Assembly: GCA_947174965.1 (NCBI GenBank)
Contig: CAMWKY010000165.1
Span: forward strand, 1 to 5,351
DNA from: an uncultured Ruminococcus sp.
GTDB lineage: Bacteria > Bacillota > Clostridia > Oscillospirales > Ruminococcaceae
Length of the DNA: 5,351 bases
Direction of reading: 5' to 3'
Within the stretch, counting starts at the first letter, position 1. Every line of letters begins with the position of its first letter. Under the pieces are notes generated by a model, which saw only the letters and a list, made by a program, of their open reading frames with translations, was not told the DNA's origin and did not search any database. The position numbers and the translations under genes were made by a program. Below, in pieces: positions 1 to 5,351 of the stretch.

Positions 1-140
1 TTATTGCTGAAAAGAAATTTCGGCATGGAAAAATGCATAAATCCAAGTTAGAAAGTGAAAATAATTCCTGTTGCGATAAGCATGAAAATAAGCCCGTTTC
101 CCCCTACAAAGTTATTTATTTTTTCGAGAAAATCCGCCAT
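1..140 (-). pseudogene. Sodium:alanine/glycine symporter (AGCS family), 5' end, interrupted by an in-frame TAA
   Basis: Read on the minus strand from ATG at 140-138, this gives MADFLEKINNFVGGNGLIF, then MLIATGIIFTF, then TAA (50-48), then LGFMHFSMPKFLFSN running open to the window edge. The pieces on both sides of the stop fit the N-terminus of AGCS sodium/amino-acid symporters (AlsT, YaaJ type). In that family a short amphipathic start and a Trp-Gly pair precede the first membrane helix (G-T-G-x-x-x-T-x), followed by L/T-G-F-x-Q-F/I. TAA stands where the family usually has a basic residue, so one A-to-T change in an AAA lysine codon would explain it. The family Trp of Trp-Gly is also Gly here (GGG for TGG). 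GGAGG at 154-150 lies 9 bases before the ATG and supports this start. An intact symporter would import alanine or glycine with Na+ across the inner membrane. The rest of the gene lies outside the window. A sequencing error is the main alternative to a true pseudogene. Confidence 0.7.
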
Positions 141-149
141 ATAAAAAAT

Positions 150-154
150 CCTCC
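150..154 (-). promoter_or_regulatory. Ribosome binding site of the AGCS symporter (pseudo)gene
   Basis: GGAGG on the minus strand with a 9-base spacer to ATG 140-138. It fixes the start of a reading frame too short to stand out on its own, and shows that translation initiation signals remain intact despite the early stop codon. Confidence 0.7.
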
Positions 155-173
155 ATAAATTTACAAAAAAGTG

Positions 174-202
174 TATACATTATAAAATATTTGAGTTATA
201 AT
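174..202 (+). promoter_or_regulatory. Probable sigma-A promoter for the ydbS-ydbT-like operon
   Basis: TATACA (174-179, 4 of 6 to TTGACA), a 17-base spacer, and a perfect TATAAT (197-202). Transcription would start near 209, about 30 bases before the first ATG. It almost completely overlaps the leftward promoter, so the two may compete for RNA polymerase. I see no sigma-W-type (TGAAAC/CGTA) promoter here, although sigma-W drives ydbST in Bacillus subtilis. Confidence 0.5.
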
Positions 203-207
203 ATAAA
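179..207 (-). promoter_or_regulatory. Probable sigma-A promoter for the leftward symporter gene
   Basis: On the minus strand, a perfect -10 TATAAT (184-179) lies 17 bases from TTTATA (207-202), a 4 of 6 match to the -35 consensus. Transcription would begin near 172 and give a short leader before the ribosome binding site. The region is very AT-rich, so chance matches are easy. The perfect -10 and correct spacing make it plausible, not proven. Confidence 0.45.
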
Positions 208-239
208 TATACCAGTTTGTTTTTTCGGAGAGTGCAGAA

Positions 240-680
240 ATGAAGAATTTTAAACCTGAAAAAAAAGCACTTAATGCTTTAAGGGTAATTATTTTAATTG
301 TATCAGCAGTTTTAACGGGGGTAATAAAAATATATATTCCTGTTGATATTGTTTTCATAATTTTTGCTGTTGCAATTGTTATGACTGATATTGTCATGAT
401 TTTTATATATCTGCCGATTTATTTTTCGTCATTAAGCTATGATATGACGGACGAAAAAATTGTAAAGCACAGCGGAGTATTTTTCAAGTCGCACCAATCT
501 GTCAGATTTTCAACTGTACAATACAGCACGGTTGTGACTACACCGCTTTCACATAAAACAGGCTTGAATTTTGTTGTATTATTTGTATACGGCGGAAATC
601 TTAGACTTGTTTTTCTGAAAAAAGATGATGCTATGGAAATATTAAGGAGGTGCGGAGATGTATCACGAACACCCTCTTAG
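240..680 (+). CDS. YdbS-like small membrane protein with one bacterial PH (DUF304/bPH_2) domain
   Basis: A 146-residue protein. A short charged N-terminus (FKPEKKAL) is followed by two membrane helices at about 14-33 and 35-62. A soluble bacterial PH domain covers about 66-138: SYDMTDEKIVKHSG is the opening strands, FKSHQSVRFSTVQ carries the usual 'basic patch then R/P-x-S-x-I/V-Q' pattern, TGLNFVVLFVYGG the middle strands, and the end is a D-A-x-E-I-L-R-R helix. Domain order and length match B. subtilis YdbS (about 160 residues). The start is supported by GGAG at 227-230, 9 bases upstream. It overlaps the next gene by 23 bases, so the pair is very likely one operon and translationally coupled. 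YdbS and YdbT are thought to act together in the cytoplasmic membrane; in Bacillus, ydbST gives resistance to a bacteriocin. The same function here is inference, and the biochemical activity is unknown. Family assignment is fairly sure. Confidence 0.85.
   Translation: MKNFKPEKKALNALRVIILIVSAVLTGVIKIYIPVDIVFIIFAVAIVMTDIVMIFIYLPIYFSSLSYDMTDEKIVKHSGVFFKSHQSVRFSTVQYSTVVTTPLSHKTGLNFVVLFVYGGNLRLVFLKKDDAMEILRRCGDVSRTPS
644..650 (+). promoter_or_regulatory. Strong ribosome binding site inside the upstream gene
   Basis: AAGGAGG, a near-perfect Shine-Dalgarno, 7 bases before ATG 658. It lies inside the coding sequence of the YdbS-like gene and decides the start of the YdbT-like gene, fixing the 23-base overlap between the two reading frames. 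Confidence 0.85.
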
Positions 681-2094
681 AATTATGCGTTACTCATTTA
701 AGAATATATGGCTTCTGATATTCCCTTTGATAAGAGGTGCAACAGTCATAAAATTTGACCCTGCCGGTTTTTATGCGTGGATTCAGGGTGCATGGCTTGA
801 TATTGCAATTATAGGCATCATTCTGCTTTTTGGATTTGTACAGTGGTATTTTTCCATGATAACAATAACAGAATCAGAAGTAATTCACAAGAACGGCATA
901 TTTATAAAAGTTACAACAACAATACCTATTGAAAATATAAGTGCTGTCACATCGGAACAGCTGTTTTTTCTTATACCGCTGAAAGCGATGACATTCAGAT
1001 GCGACACAAGAGCAGGTTTTTTCAAGTCAAGTGATATGAAACTTCTTGTAACAACAAAAGTCGGAAAAGAACTCATGTCACATATCCCGAAACTTGAAAA
1101 AGACAAGTCGGATATGGACTTTCCTGAACCGACTGTTTTGTCAGTACTTTTGTTTTCGGTATTCTTTTCAAGCGGATTTTCAGGAGCAGTATATATTGCG
1201 ACATTCTTTTTCAAAGGCGGAGATATTGCACATAATCTTGTTTCGGAGTGGGTTGCTAAAATTACGGAAACAACGGAAAAAATAAGCGAAAAAATGATTC
1301 TGCGTATACCGCAGGCTGGAATTGTAGTAGGAATGTTTTTTCTTACAACATGGCTTTTGTCGTTTATAGTAAATCTTTTAAGATATTTAAGATTCAAGGT
1401 TTCAGCAGACAGGAAGTATATAAATATAGCGTGCGGAATAACGAAACGCAAGGAATACAGAATCAGGACAGACTATATAAACTATACAAATCTCCGACAA
1501 AATCTTATAATGAAAATATGCGGTGCTGTATCTGTAAATATAAGCTGTTCAGGATATGAGAGCAGTTCACGTCAGCTTCCCGTGCTTCTGCCTATGCGTA
1601 AAGAGAGCAATCTTGGAAACGGTCTTGAGAAAATAGGCATTTCAAGCCGTAAAAGACTTGATTTCCGCCCGAAAGCATCTGCATTTATGACATATATTTT
1701 TATGCCTTGTCTTATGATAGTTTCAGTTTATCTGCTTTACTGCCTTGCTGATAAGTATATCCCACAGCTTGCGGAACTATCATACTTTCTGCTTGTAATG
1801 GCGGAAATACCTCTTGTGTGGCTTATGTCCGTAAAAATAGCTTCACTTCTGAAAAGCGGTATCACCATAGACGGCGATAAGATAATTGTACGCTGTTCAG
1901 AGTGGACATCTTTTCACACTGTTATTGCGGAAAAGAAAAAAGTTGTTTCAGTTGAAGTAAGCCAAACTGTATTTCAGCGTATAACAAATAAAAGATGTCA
2001 TGTCAGTATATGGTTTACAGGTGAAAGCAAATCAAAATTTACTGTAAAGGCAATTGATGTATCAGATGCAGAAAAAATTTGTAACTTATTGTAA
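658..2094 (+). CDS. YdbT-like membrane protein with three bacterial PH (DUF304/bPH_2) domains
   Basis: A 478-residue membrane protein built as three repeats of 'helix pair then PH domain'. Likely membrane helices lie near 14-30, 47-66, 158-184, 218-242, 341-364 and 374-397. PH domain 1 is about 67-145 (ITITESEVIHKNGIF, then TTIPIENISAV). Domain 2 is about 245-322 (FKVSADRKYINIACGITKRK, then YRIRTDYINY, then ICGAVSVNIS). Domain 3 is about 399-478 (SGITIDGDKIIVRCSEW, ending in DVSDAEKI). The N-terminal HPLRIMRYSFKN followed by a Pro-containing helix fits the family start. Length and position directly after a YdbS-like gene match B. subtilis YdbT (about 490 residues). The first two domains are nearer the consensus than the third. 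ydbST contributes to amylocyclicin resistance in Bacillus, and related bPH2 proteins serve as immunity proteins for leaderless bacteriocins such as aureocin A53. A role in envelope defence here is inferred; no bacteriocin gene is visible nearby. Confidence 0.85.
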   Translation: MYHEHPLRIMRYSFKNIWLLIFPLIRGATVIKFDPAGFYAWIQGAWLDIAIIGIILLFGFVQWYFSMITITESEVIHKNGIFIKVTTTIPIENISAVTSEQLFFLIPLKAMTFRCDTRAGFFKSSDMKLLVTTKVGKELMSHIPKLEKDKSDMDFPEPTVLSVLLFSVFFSSGFSGAVYIATFFFKGGDIAHNLVSEWVAKITETTEKISEKMILRIPQAGIVVGMFFLTTWLLSFIVNLLRYLRFKVSADRKYINIACGITKRKEYRIRTDYINYTNLRQNLIMKICGAVSVNISCSGYESSSRQLPVLLPMRKESNLGNGLEKIGISSRKRLDFRPKASAFMTYIFMPCLMIVSVYLLYCLADKYIPQLAELSYFLLVMAEIPLVWLMSVKIASLLKSGITIDGDKIIVRCSEWTSFHTVIAEKKKVVSVEVSQTVFQRITNKRCHVSIWFTGESKSKFTVKAIDVSDAEKICNLL

Positions 2095-2105
2095 TTTCAG
2101 CTTCA

Positions 2106-2134
2106 TTGACATGAATTTACAATAATGCTATAAT
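2106..2134 (+). promoter_or_regulatory. Perfect-consensus extended -10 promoter for the membrane protein/sensor operon
   Basis: TTGACA (2106-2111), exactly 17 bases, then TATAAT (2129-2134), with an extended -10 TGC just before it (2126-2128). Every consensus base is present, so without control this should be a very strong sigma-A promoter. Transcription would start near 2141, inside the inverted repeat described separately, and leave a leader of about 110 bases before ATG 2254. It begins 12 bases after the stop of the YdbT-like gene. I see no hairpin-plus-T-run terminator between them, so some read-through from the upstream operon is possible. Confidence 0.8.
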
Positions 2135-2137
2135 AAT

Positions 2138-2165
2138 AGTGACATTTGTCACTGCAAAAGTGACA
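2138..2165. promoter_or_regulatory. Candidate repressor operator: inverted repeat plus third half-site over the transcription start
   Basis: AGTGACA-TT-TGTCACT (2138-2153) is a perfect inverted repeat with 7-base arms and a 2-base centre. The same half-site AGTGACA recurs at 2159-2165, 21 bases from the first copy, two helical turns, so on the same DNA face. The repeat starts 3 bases after the -10 box and covers the expected transcription start, the classic place for a repressor. The inner ACA-NN-TGT core resembles operators of the BlaI/MecI/CopY family, but other dimeric regulators such as GntR-type could bind such a site. No regulator gene lies in the window. An RNA hairpin from this repeat is possible but short. 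Confidence 0.6.
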
Positions 2166-2173
2166 TACAGCAT

Positions 2174-2203
2174 CTTACAAATCAGGAAAATTTGTGATAT
2201 TAT
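2174..2203 (+). promoter_or_regulatory. Possible weaker second promoter
   Basis: CTTACA (2174-2179, 4 of 6), 18 bases, then TATTAT (2198-2203, 5 of 6) with an extended -10 TGA at 2195-2197. It lies downstream of the operator and could give basal transcription when the main promoter is repressed. The surrounding sequence is very AT-rich, so this may be chance. Confidence 0.25.
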
Positions 2204-2241
2204 ATAATTACAGTAAAAAAACATAGTATCATGATTAACAG

Positions 2242-2248
2242 AGGAGGT
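2242..2248 (+). promoter_or_regulatory. Strong ribosome binding site of the 796-residue membrane protein
   Basis: AGGAGGT lies 5 bases before ATG 2254. It is a near-perfect Shine-Dalgarno and settles the start codon, so the N-terminal lone helix and proline linker are translated. Confidence 0.85.
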
Positions 2249-2253
2249 ATTTT

Positions 2254-4644
2254 ATGGGATTTATAGCAATTATTCTTATTGCAGGAGTTATGATGGCTGT
2301 TCCTGCTGTTATAACACTGGTTATTATAGCTTGTGTAAAATCCGGCAAAAAAGAGGAAAAACAGTTCTATATAATTAACGGGGAGCAGGTGGAGTTACCG
2401 CCGATACCGCCAAAACCACCTAAGCCACCGAAACCGCCACACCCGAAACTAAGTGCATCAGCTGTTATGCTTCTTATCGGTACAGCTTTTATAGTTCTTG
2501 GTGCAATTGCTTTTGTTGCTGCAAACTGGGTTAAAATGAACGCACTCGGTCGTGTGTTTGCACTTCTTGCTGAATCTGCATTAGGATTCGGAATAAGTGT
2601 TCTGCTTAAAAAAGTCATAAAGCTTAACCGCACATCAATGTCTTTCTATATGATTGGTTCAATAATTGCAGTTATTGCATTTATAACGGCAGGATATTAC
2701 AGACTTCTCGGCGACTGGTTTGCAGTTGACGGCGACGGCTTTGCACTCCTCTACTCTGTATCAGCACTTATAGTTGCTTCTGCGTCATTTGCAGGCTATT
2801 CACTTTACAACAGCAAGGCTTTCAACTACATAGGCTCTGCTTTTACTTCTTTAGCAATTGTTTTCCTATGTATTCAGCCAACTGAAAACTATGAGCAGTT
2901 CGCATCAGTTATTGCCCTTGCACAGCTTATCATGACAGCTGTAATACATTTCCTTAAACCACAGAAAAATACAGATATGGAAAGACCTGTTGTATTAGTC
3001 GGCGATATTTCAGCTGTTGTATATCAGATTCTTGCGTGCTTATATGTTCTCTGGACGACTTTTGACCCGACAATATATACTTTCCTTGTACTGATTATAC
3101 TGCTTGCACAGCTTCTTGTATATGGTATTTTCAAAAATAAAAAATATATGTTCCCTCTGTTTAATCTTGTGGGATTATATACAGGAATGATTATATCTTT
3201 CCTTGCTGAAGATAAAATCGGAATAGACGATTCCTTGCTTCTGTTCTCATTCATTACACTTGCATTCTGCCTTGTGAATAGATTTATTCCTAAAAATCTT
3301 GTATCATGTAAGGTTATTACGCTTGTTGGTGCTGTTATCGGCTCAATTGTTTCACTTTCGGCGGTAAACAGAGAAACTCTCTGGGCAGGATTTATCGTTC
3401 CTGCTGTAACTTCTGTTATAATTGCAAGCTATGGACTTAATCATGATAAATCAGTTCAGACGGCATCAGGACTTGCTTTTCCGATAATTCCGTTTCTTAT
3501 GGCAGTGTTCTTTAATTCAAATCTTATGCTGGTTACGCACATGGGAAGTGACGAAAGAATAACATTTGCTTACGGACTTCTTGTACTGATATATGTACTT
3601 ACAGCAGGATTCTTTGTATATCTTCCGAAAATTAATTTCAGCTTCTATGCAAATCACCCTGTAAAATCGCAGACTATTATATATACAAGTATGATTTCTG
3701 CAACGGCTGTACTTCTCAGTATTTCAAGATATTCACAGCTTTTCATGATTCCTGTTATACTCTGCATAGCACATTTTGTTGTATCTTATTCAATGAGTTG
3801 TAACATTACAGCAACAGGCTCAGTTATAGGATTTATCTTCCTCACAAACAGTATACTAAAACATTATCTTGATGATGATTCAGATATGAGACTGTATATA
3901 ATGCTTGGTCTTTTCGTTGTACTTGTTGTCATTTCAAGAATTGTTTTCCCCGATGGATTTTCAGTTAAAAGTGACAACAAAACGCTGATTGATGTTATTC
4001 TGCTCAGTTCGTGGACTGCTGTTATTCCGTTTCCGATTGCAAACAGAGCAACATTTTTCCTTAGGACAATTGCATTGGCTGTATTTATTGCAGGATTCGT
4101 AAAGCGAAAAACAAAACAGGAAACAGCTTGCGTACTTGTTTCAGTTTCAGCAACAATTGCCTGCTTTGCATTCATGACAAGACCTTTCCTTACACCTGCT
4201 TCATCAATGATTGCAAGTAAAGTCAATATCGCTATATTTGCACTTCTTGGTGCAGCATATATGATTATATGGAAAAATAATAAGAGTGTGTCAAAGAGTG
4301 CATCAACAATAATATTTGTACTTTCGTTTATAAGCCTTATGATTGACGGACTTATATTTGACAATATAGGAAACAGAATATTTGTTCTTGCCGTGACAGC
4401 AGGTGTTCTTATTCTCTCATTCTTCCTTAAAAGCAAGACATGGTTTACAGTTTCATCAATTTCACTTGTTGTACTTACAATTTCATCAACATACAGATAT
4501 TTCAATAGTGCAGGCTGGTGGCTCTATCTGCTTATAGTAGGTGTTGTATTTATAACAATTGCATCTATAAATGAAGTATGCAAGAAAAACGGTGAAACAA
4601 TGAAATCAAAAGTATCAAAAACTTTCAGCGACTGGACATGGTGA
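2254..4644 (+). CDS. Very large polytopic membrane protein with proline-rich linker and DUF2157-like region
   Basis: A 796-residue protein that is almost entirely membrane helices; by eye about 25. One helix (3-27) is followed by a basic stretch (KSGKKEEK). A proline-rich linker with repeated K-P-P units covers 49-64, and then comes a long hydrophobic core from about 67 to 772. The first part of the core (about 70-185) fits DUF2157: LLIGTAFIVLGAIAFVAANW is the family's 'G-x-x-x-x-x-G-x-x-x-F-x-A-x-N-W' helix, followed by a basic residue pair and ITAGYYRLLG. The C-terminal third, ending in W-W-L-Y-L-L-I-V-G-V and a basic tail, is like the ends of DUF2157/DUF2339/SCO7613-type membrane proteins. 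Related clostridial proteins often start with a zinc ribbon; here a lone helix takes its place. The basic stretch after helix 1 suggests a cytoplasmic linker. No catalytic motif was seen, and function is unknown. It has its own operator-bearing promoter and lies one base upstream of a 7TM sensor gene, suggesting a shared task. Family confidence is moderate; the coding call is near certain. Confidence 0.8.
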   Translation: MGFIAIILIAGVMMAVPAVITLVIIACVKSGKKEEKQFYIINGEQVELPPIPPKPPKPPKPPHPKLSASAVMLLIGTAFIVLGAIAFVAANWVKMNALGRVFALLAESALGFGISVLLKKVIKLNRTSMSFYMIGSIIAVIAFITAGYYRLLGDWFAVDGDGFALLYSVSALIVASASFAGYSLYNSKAFNYIGSAFTSLAIVFLCIQPTENYEQFASVIALAQLIMTAVIHFLKPQKNTDMERPVVLVGDISAVVYQILACLYVLWTTFDPTIYTFLVLIILLAQLLVYGIFKNKKYMFPLFNLVGLYTGMIISFLAEDKIGIDDSLLLFSFITLAFCLVNRFIPKNLVSCKVITLVGAVIGSIVSLSAVNRETLWAGFIVPAVTSVIIASYGLNHDKSVQTASGLAFPIIPFLMAVFFNSNLMLVTHMGSDERITFAYGLLVLIYVLTAGFFVYLPKINFSFYANHPVKSQTIIYTSMISATAVLLSISRYSQLFMIPVILCIAHFVVSYSMSCNITATGSVIGFIFLTNSILKHYLDDDSDMRLYIMLGLFVVLVVISRIVFPDGFSVKSDNKTLIDVILLSSWTAVIPFPIANRATFFLRTIALAVFIAGFVKRKTKQETACVLVSVSATIACFAFMTRPFLTPASSMIASKVNIAIFALLGAAYMIIWKNNKSVSKSASTIIFVLSFISLMIDGLIFDNIGNRIFVLAVTAGVLILSFFLKSKTWFTVSSISLVVLTISSTYRYFNSAGWWLYLLIVGVVFITIASINEVCKKNGETMKSKVSKTFSDWTW

Positions 4645-4645
4645 G

Positions 4646-5351
4646 ATGCAGGGAGCTGTAAATATAATATCAGCATTATTGCTTTTTGTCGGTTTAGGCG
4701 GAATGATTGGTACGGTCGGCTGGATTTTAAGACGTGGCAACAATAACAGAATGACACATCTTTTTATAATATGTCAGCTTTCAATTGCACTATGGCTTAT
4801 TTCTCAACTTCTTATCTTGTTTTCGGAGAGCATACATCAGCTATGGATTAGCTATATTATAGGAAATATCGGTATATGCTGTTTTTCGCCGTTCTGGTTT
4901 ATGTTCTCCGCTGAATATTCAGGGGTCAGAATAAGAAAATATATAAAGTTTCTGCCTGTTGTTTCTGTTGTAATGTTTATATCCATAGCAACAAATCCGA
5001 TTCATAGCCTATATTATGCAGAATTTCAAAAAGGCAATATAAAATATGGATTTCTTTTCTATATTTTTCAGCTTATATTTTATATATTCATAATATCGGG
5101 AATTGCTGTTATCGGTGCGGGCAAAAAAAATGAGCGTTCACATACTCTCCTTGCACTTGCAACAGTTGTTCCTCTTATTGTGAACGTGTTCACGGTTACG
5201 GGCATTATCAAATCAAAAATTGAACTCACTCCGCTTTTTTTTGCATTTTCTGTAATTATGATTCTCATAGCTATAAAACGTTTCGGCTTGCTTAATATAA
5301 ACAGAATAGCTATAAATGATACTATAGATAATATAAGTACGGCTGTTATTG
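4646..5351 (+). CDS. Membrane sensor with histidine-kinase-type N-terminal 7TM domain (partial, 3' end outside window)
   Basis: An open frame of 235 codons runs from ATG 4646 to the window edge without a stop. Seven membrane helices lie near 5-27, 36-60, 67-89, 98-118, 135-157, 165-187 and 194-211. The pattern fits the 7TM region found at the N-terminus of many Firmicute histidine kinases and some diguanylate cyclases (HisK_N 7TM, PF16927). The first helix ends in W-I-L-R-R. Further marks are F-W-F-x-F-S-A-E-Y in helix 3, TNPIHSLYY (117-125), Y-G-x-x-F before helix 5, VVPLIVN, and ELTPLFFAFS before helix 7. The last residues, IDNISTAVI, look like the start of a PAS domain (the usual D-G-V-I-V-x-D). 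The output domain lies past the window, so kinase, GGDEF or other cannot be decided. The start is one base after the upstream TGA, with only weak GGTGAG touching the ATG, so translation probably depends on coupling. The next in-frame ATG (4703) would cut helix 1. Confidence 0.75.
   Translation, partial: MQGAVNIISALLLFVGLGGMIGTVGWILRRGNNNRMTHLFIICQLSIALWLISQLLILFSESIHQLWISYIIGNIGICCFSPFWFMFSAEYSGVRIRKYIKFLPVVSVVMFISIATNPIHSLYYAEFQKGNIKYGFLFYIFQLIFYIFIISGIAVIGAGKKNERSHTLLALATVVPLIVNVFTVTGIIKSKIELTPLFFAFSVIMILIAIKRFGLLNINRIAINDTIDNISTAVI

Noticed and set aside
141..239. Riboswitch or structured leader in the divergent intergenic region
   Set aside because: The leaders are only about 20-30 bases long and no stable stem was found, so there is no room for a known riboswitch class.
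161..397. 78-codon minus-strand open frame covering the intergenic region and the start of the YdbS-like gene
   Set aside because: It runs across the promoter region and antisense to the PH-domain gene, with no ribosome binding site and low-complexity AT-driven sequence. The true leftward gene begins at 140.
885..1451. 188-codon open frame on the minus strand inside the YdbT-like gene
   Set aside because: It lies fully antisense to a well-supported gene, has no ribosome binding site, and its translation looks like no known protein. It is a shadow of the real reading frame.
2095..2137. Rho-independent terminator after the YdbT-like gene
   Set aside because: I looked for a GC-rich stem followed by a T-run and found none. 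The sequence after the stop leads straight into the next promoter.
3970..3976. Another copy of the half-site AGTGACA inside the membrane protein gene
   Set aside because: It is a single 7-base match without an inverted partner or promoter, expected by chance in about 5 kb.
3864..4505. 213-codon open frame on the minus strand inside the 796-residue membrane protein gene
   Set aside because: It is antisense to a long gene with clear membrane-protein composition. Its rich Ile/Thr/Ser translation is the expected complement of that coding strand, and no start signals were seen.

Overview
The window is AT-rich (by eye about one third G+C). Its Shine-Dalgarno sites are strong (AAGGAGG, AGGAGGT) and its promoters are sigma-A-like. 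Codon use is typical of low-GC Clostridia, and the gene content would fit a gut Ruminococcus/Oscillospiraceae-type Firmicute. That placement is inference; no marker gene is present. The region is not mobile: I see no transposase, integrase, tRNA, rRNA or CRISPR.

Layout. (1) Positions 1-140, minus strand: the 5' end of a sodium:alanine/glycine symporter (AGCS family) gene with a good ribosome binding site. It carries an in-frame TAA after 30 codons, and the family-like protein continues in the same frame after that stop to the window edge. It therefore looks like a pseudogene caused by a point mutation. (2) Positions 141-239: a divergent intergenic region with overlapping, back-to-back promoters. 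(3) Positions 240-2094, plus strand: a two-gene operon with overlapping reading frames that resembles Bacillus subtilis ydbS-ydbT. It encodes a small and a large membrane protein with one and three bacterial PH (DUF304/bPH_2) domains. (4) Positions 2095-2253: a regulatory region with a perfect-consensus promoter (TTGACA, 17-bp spacer, TGC-extended TATAAT). A perfect inverted repeat (AGTGACA-TT-TGTCACT) sits on the expected transcription start, and a third half-site lies 21 bp downstream. (5) Positions 2254-4644: a 796-residue, very hydrophobic membrane protein with a proline-rich linker and a DUF2157-like region. (6) Positions 4646-5351: one base after the previous stop, the start of a membrane sensor protein with a histidine-kinase-type N-terminal 7TM domain, cut by the window end.

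The ydbST-like pair probably works as a membrane complex in envelope or bacteriocin defence, by analogy with B. subtilis. The giant membrane protein and the 7TM sensor are probably co-transcribed and translationally coupled from the operator-controlled promoter. That suggests a regulated membrane-sensing unit of unknown function, and it is the least described part of the window.
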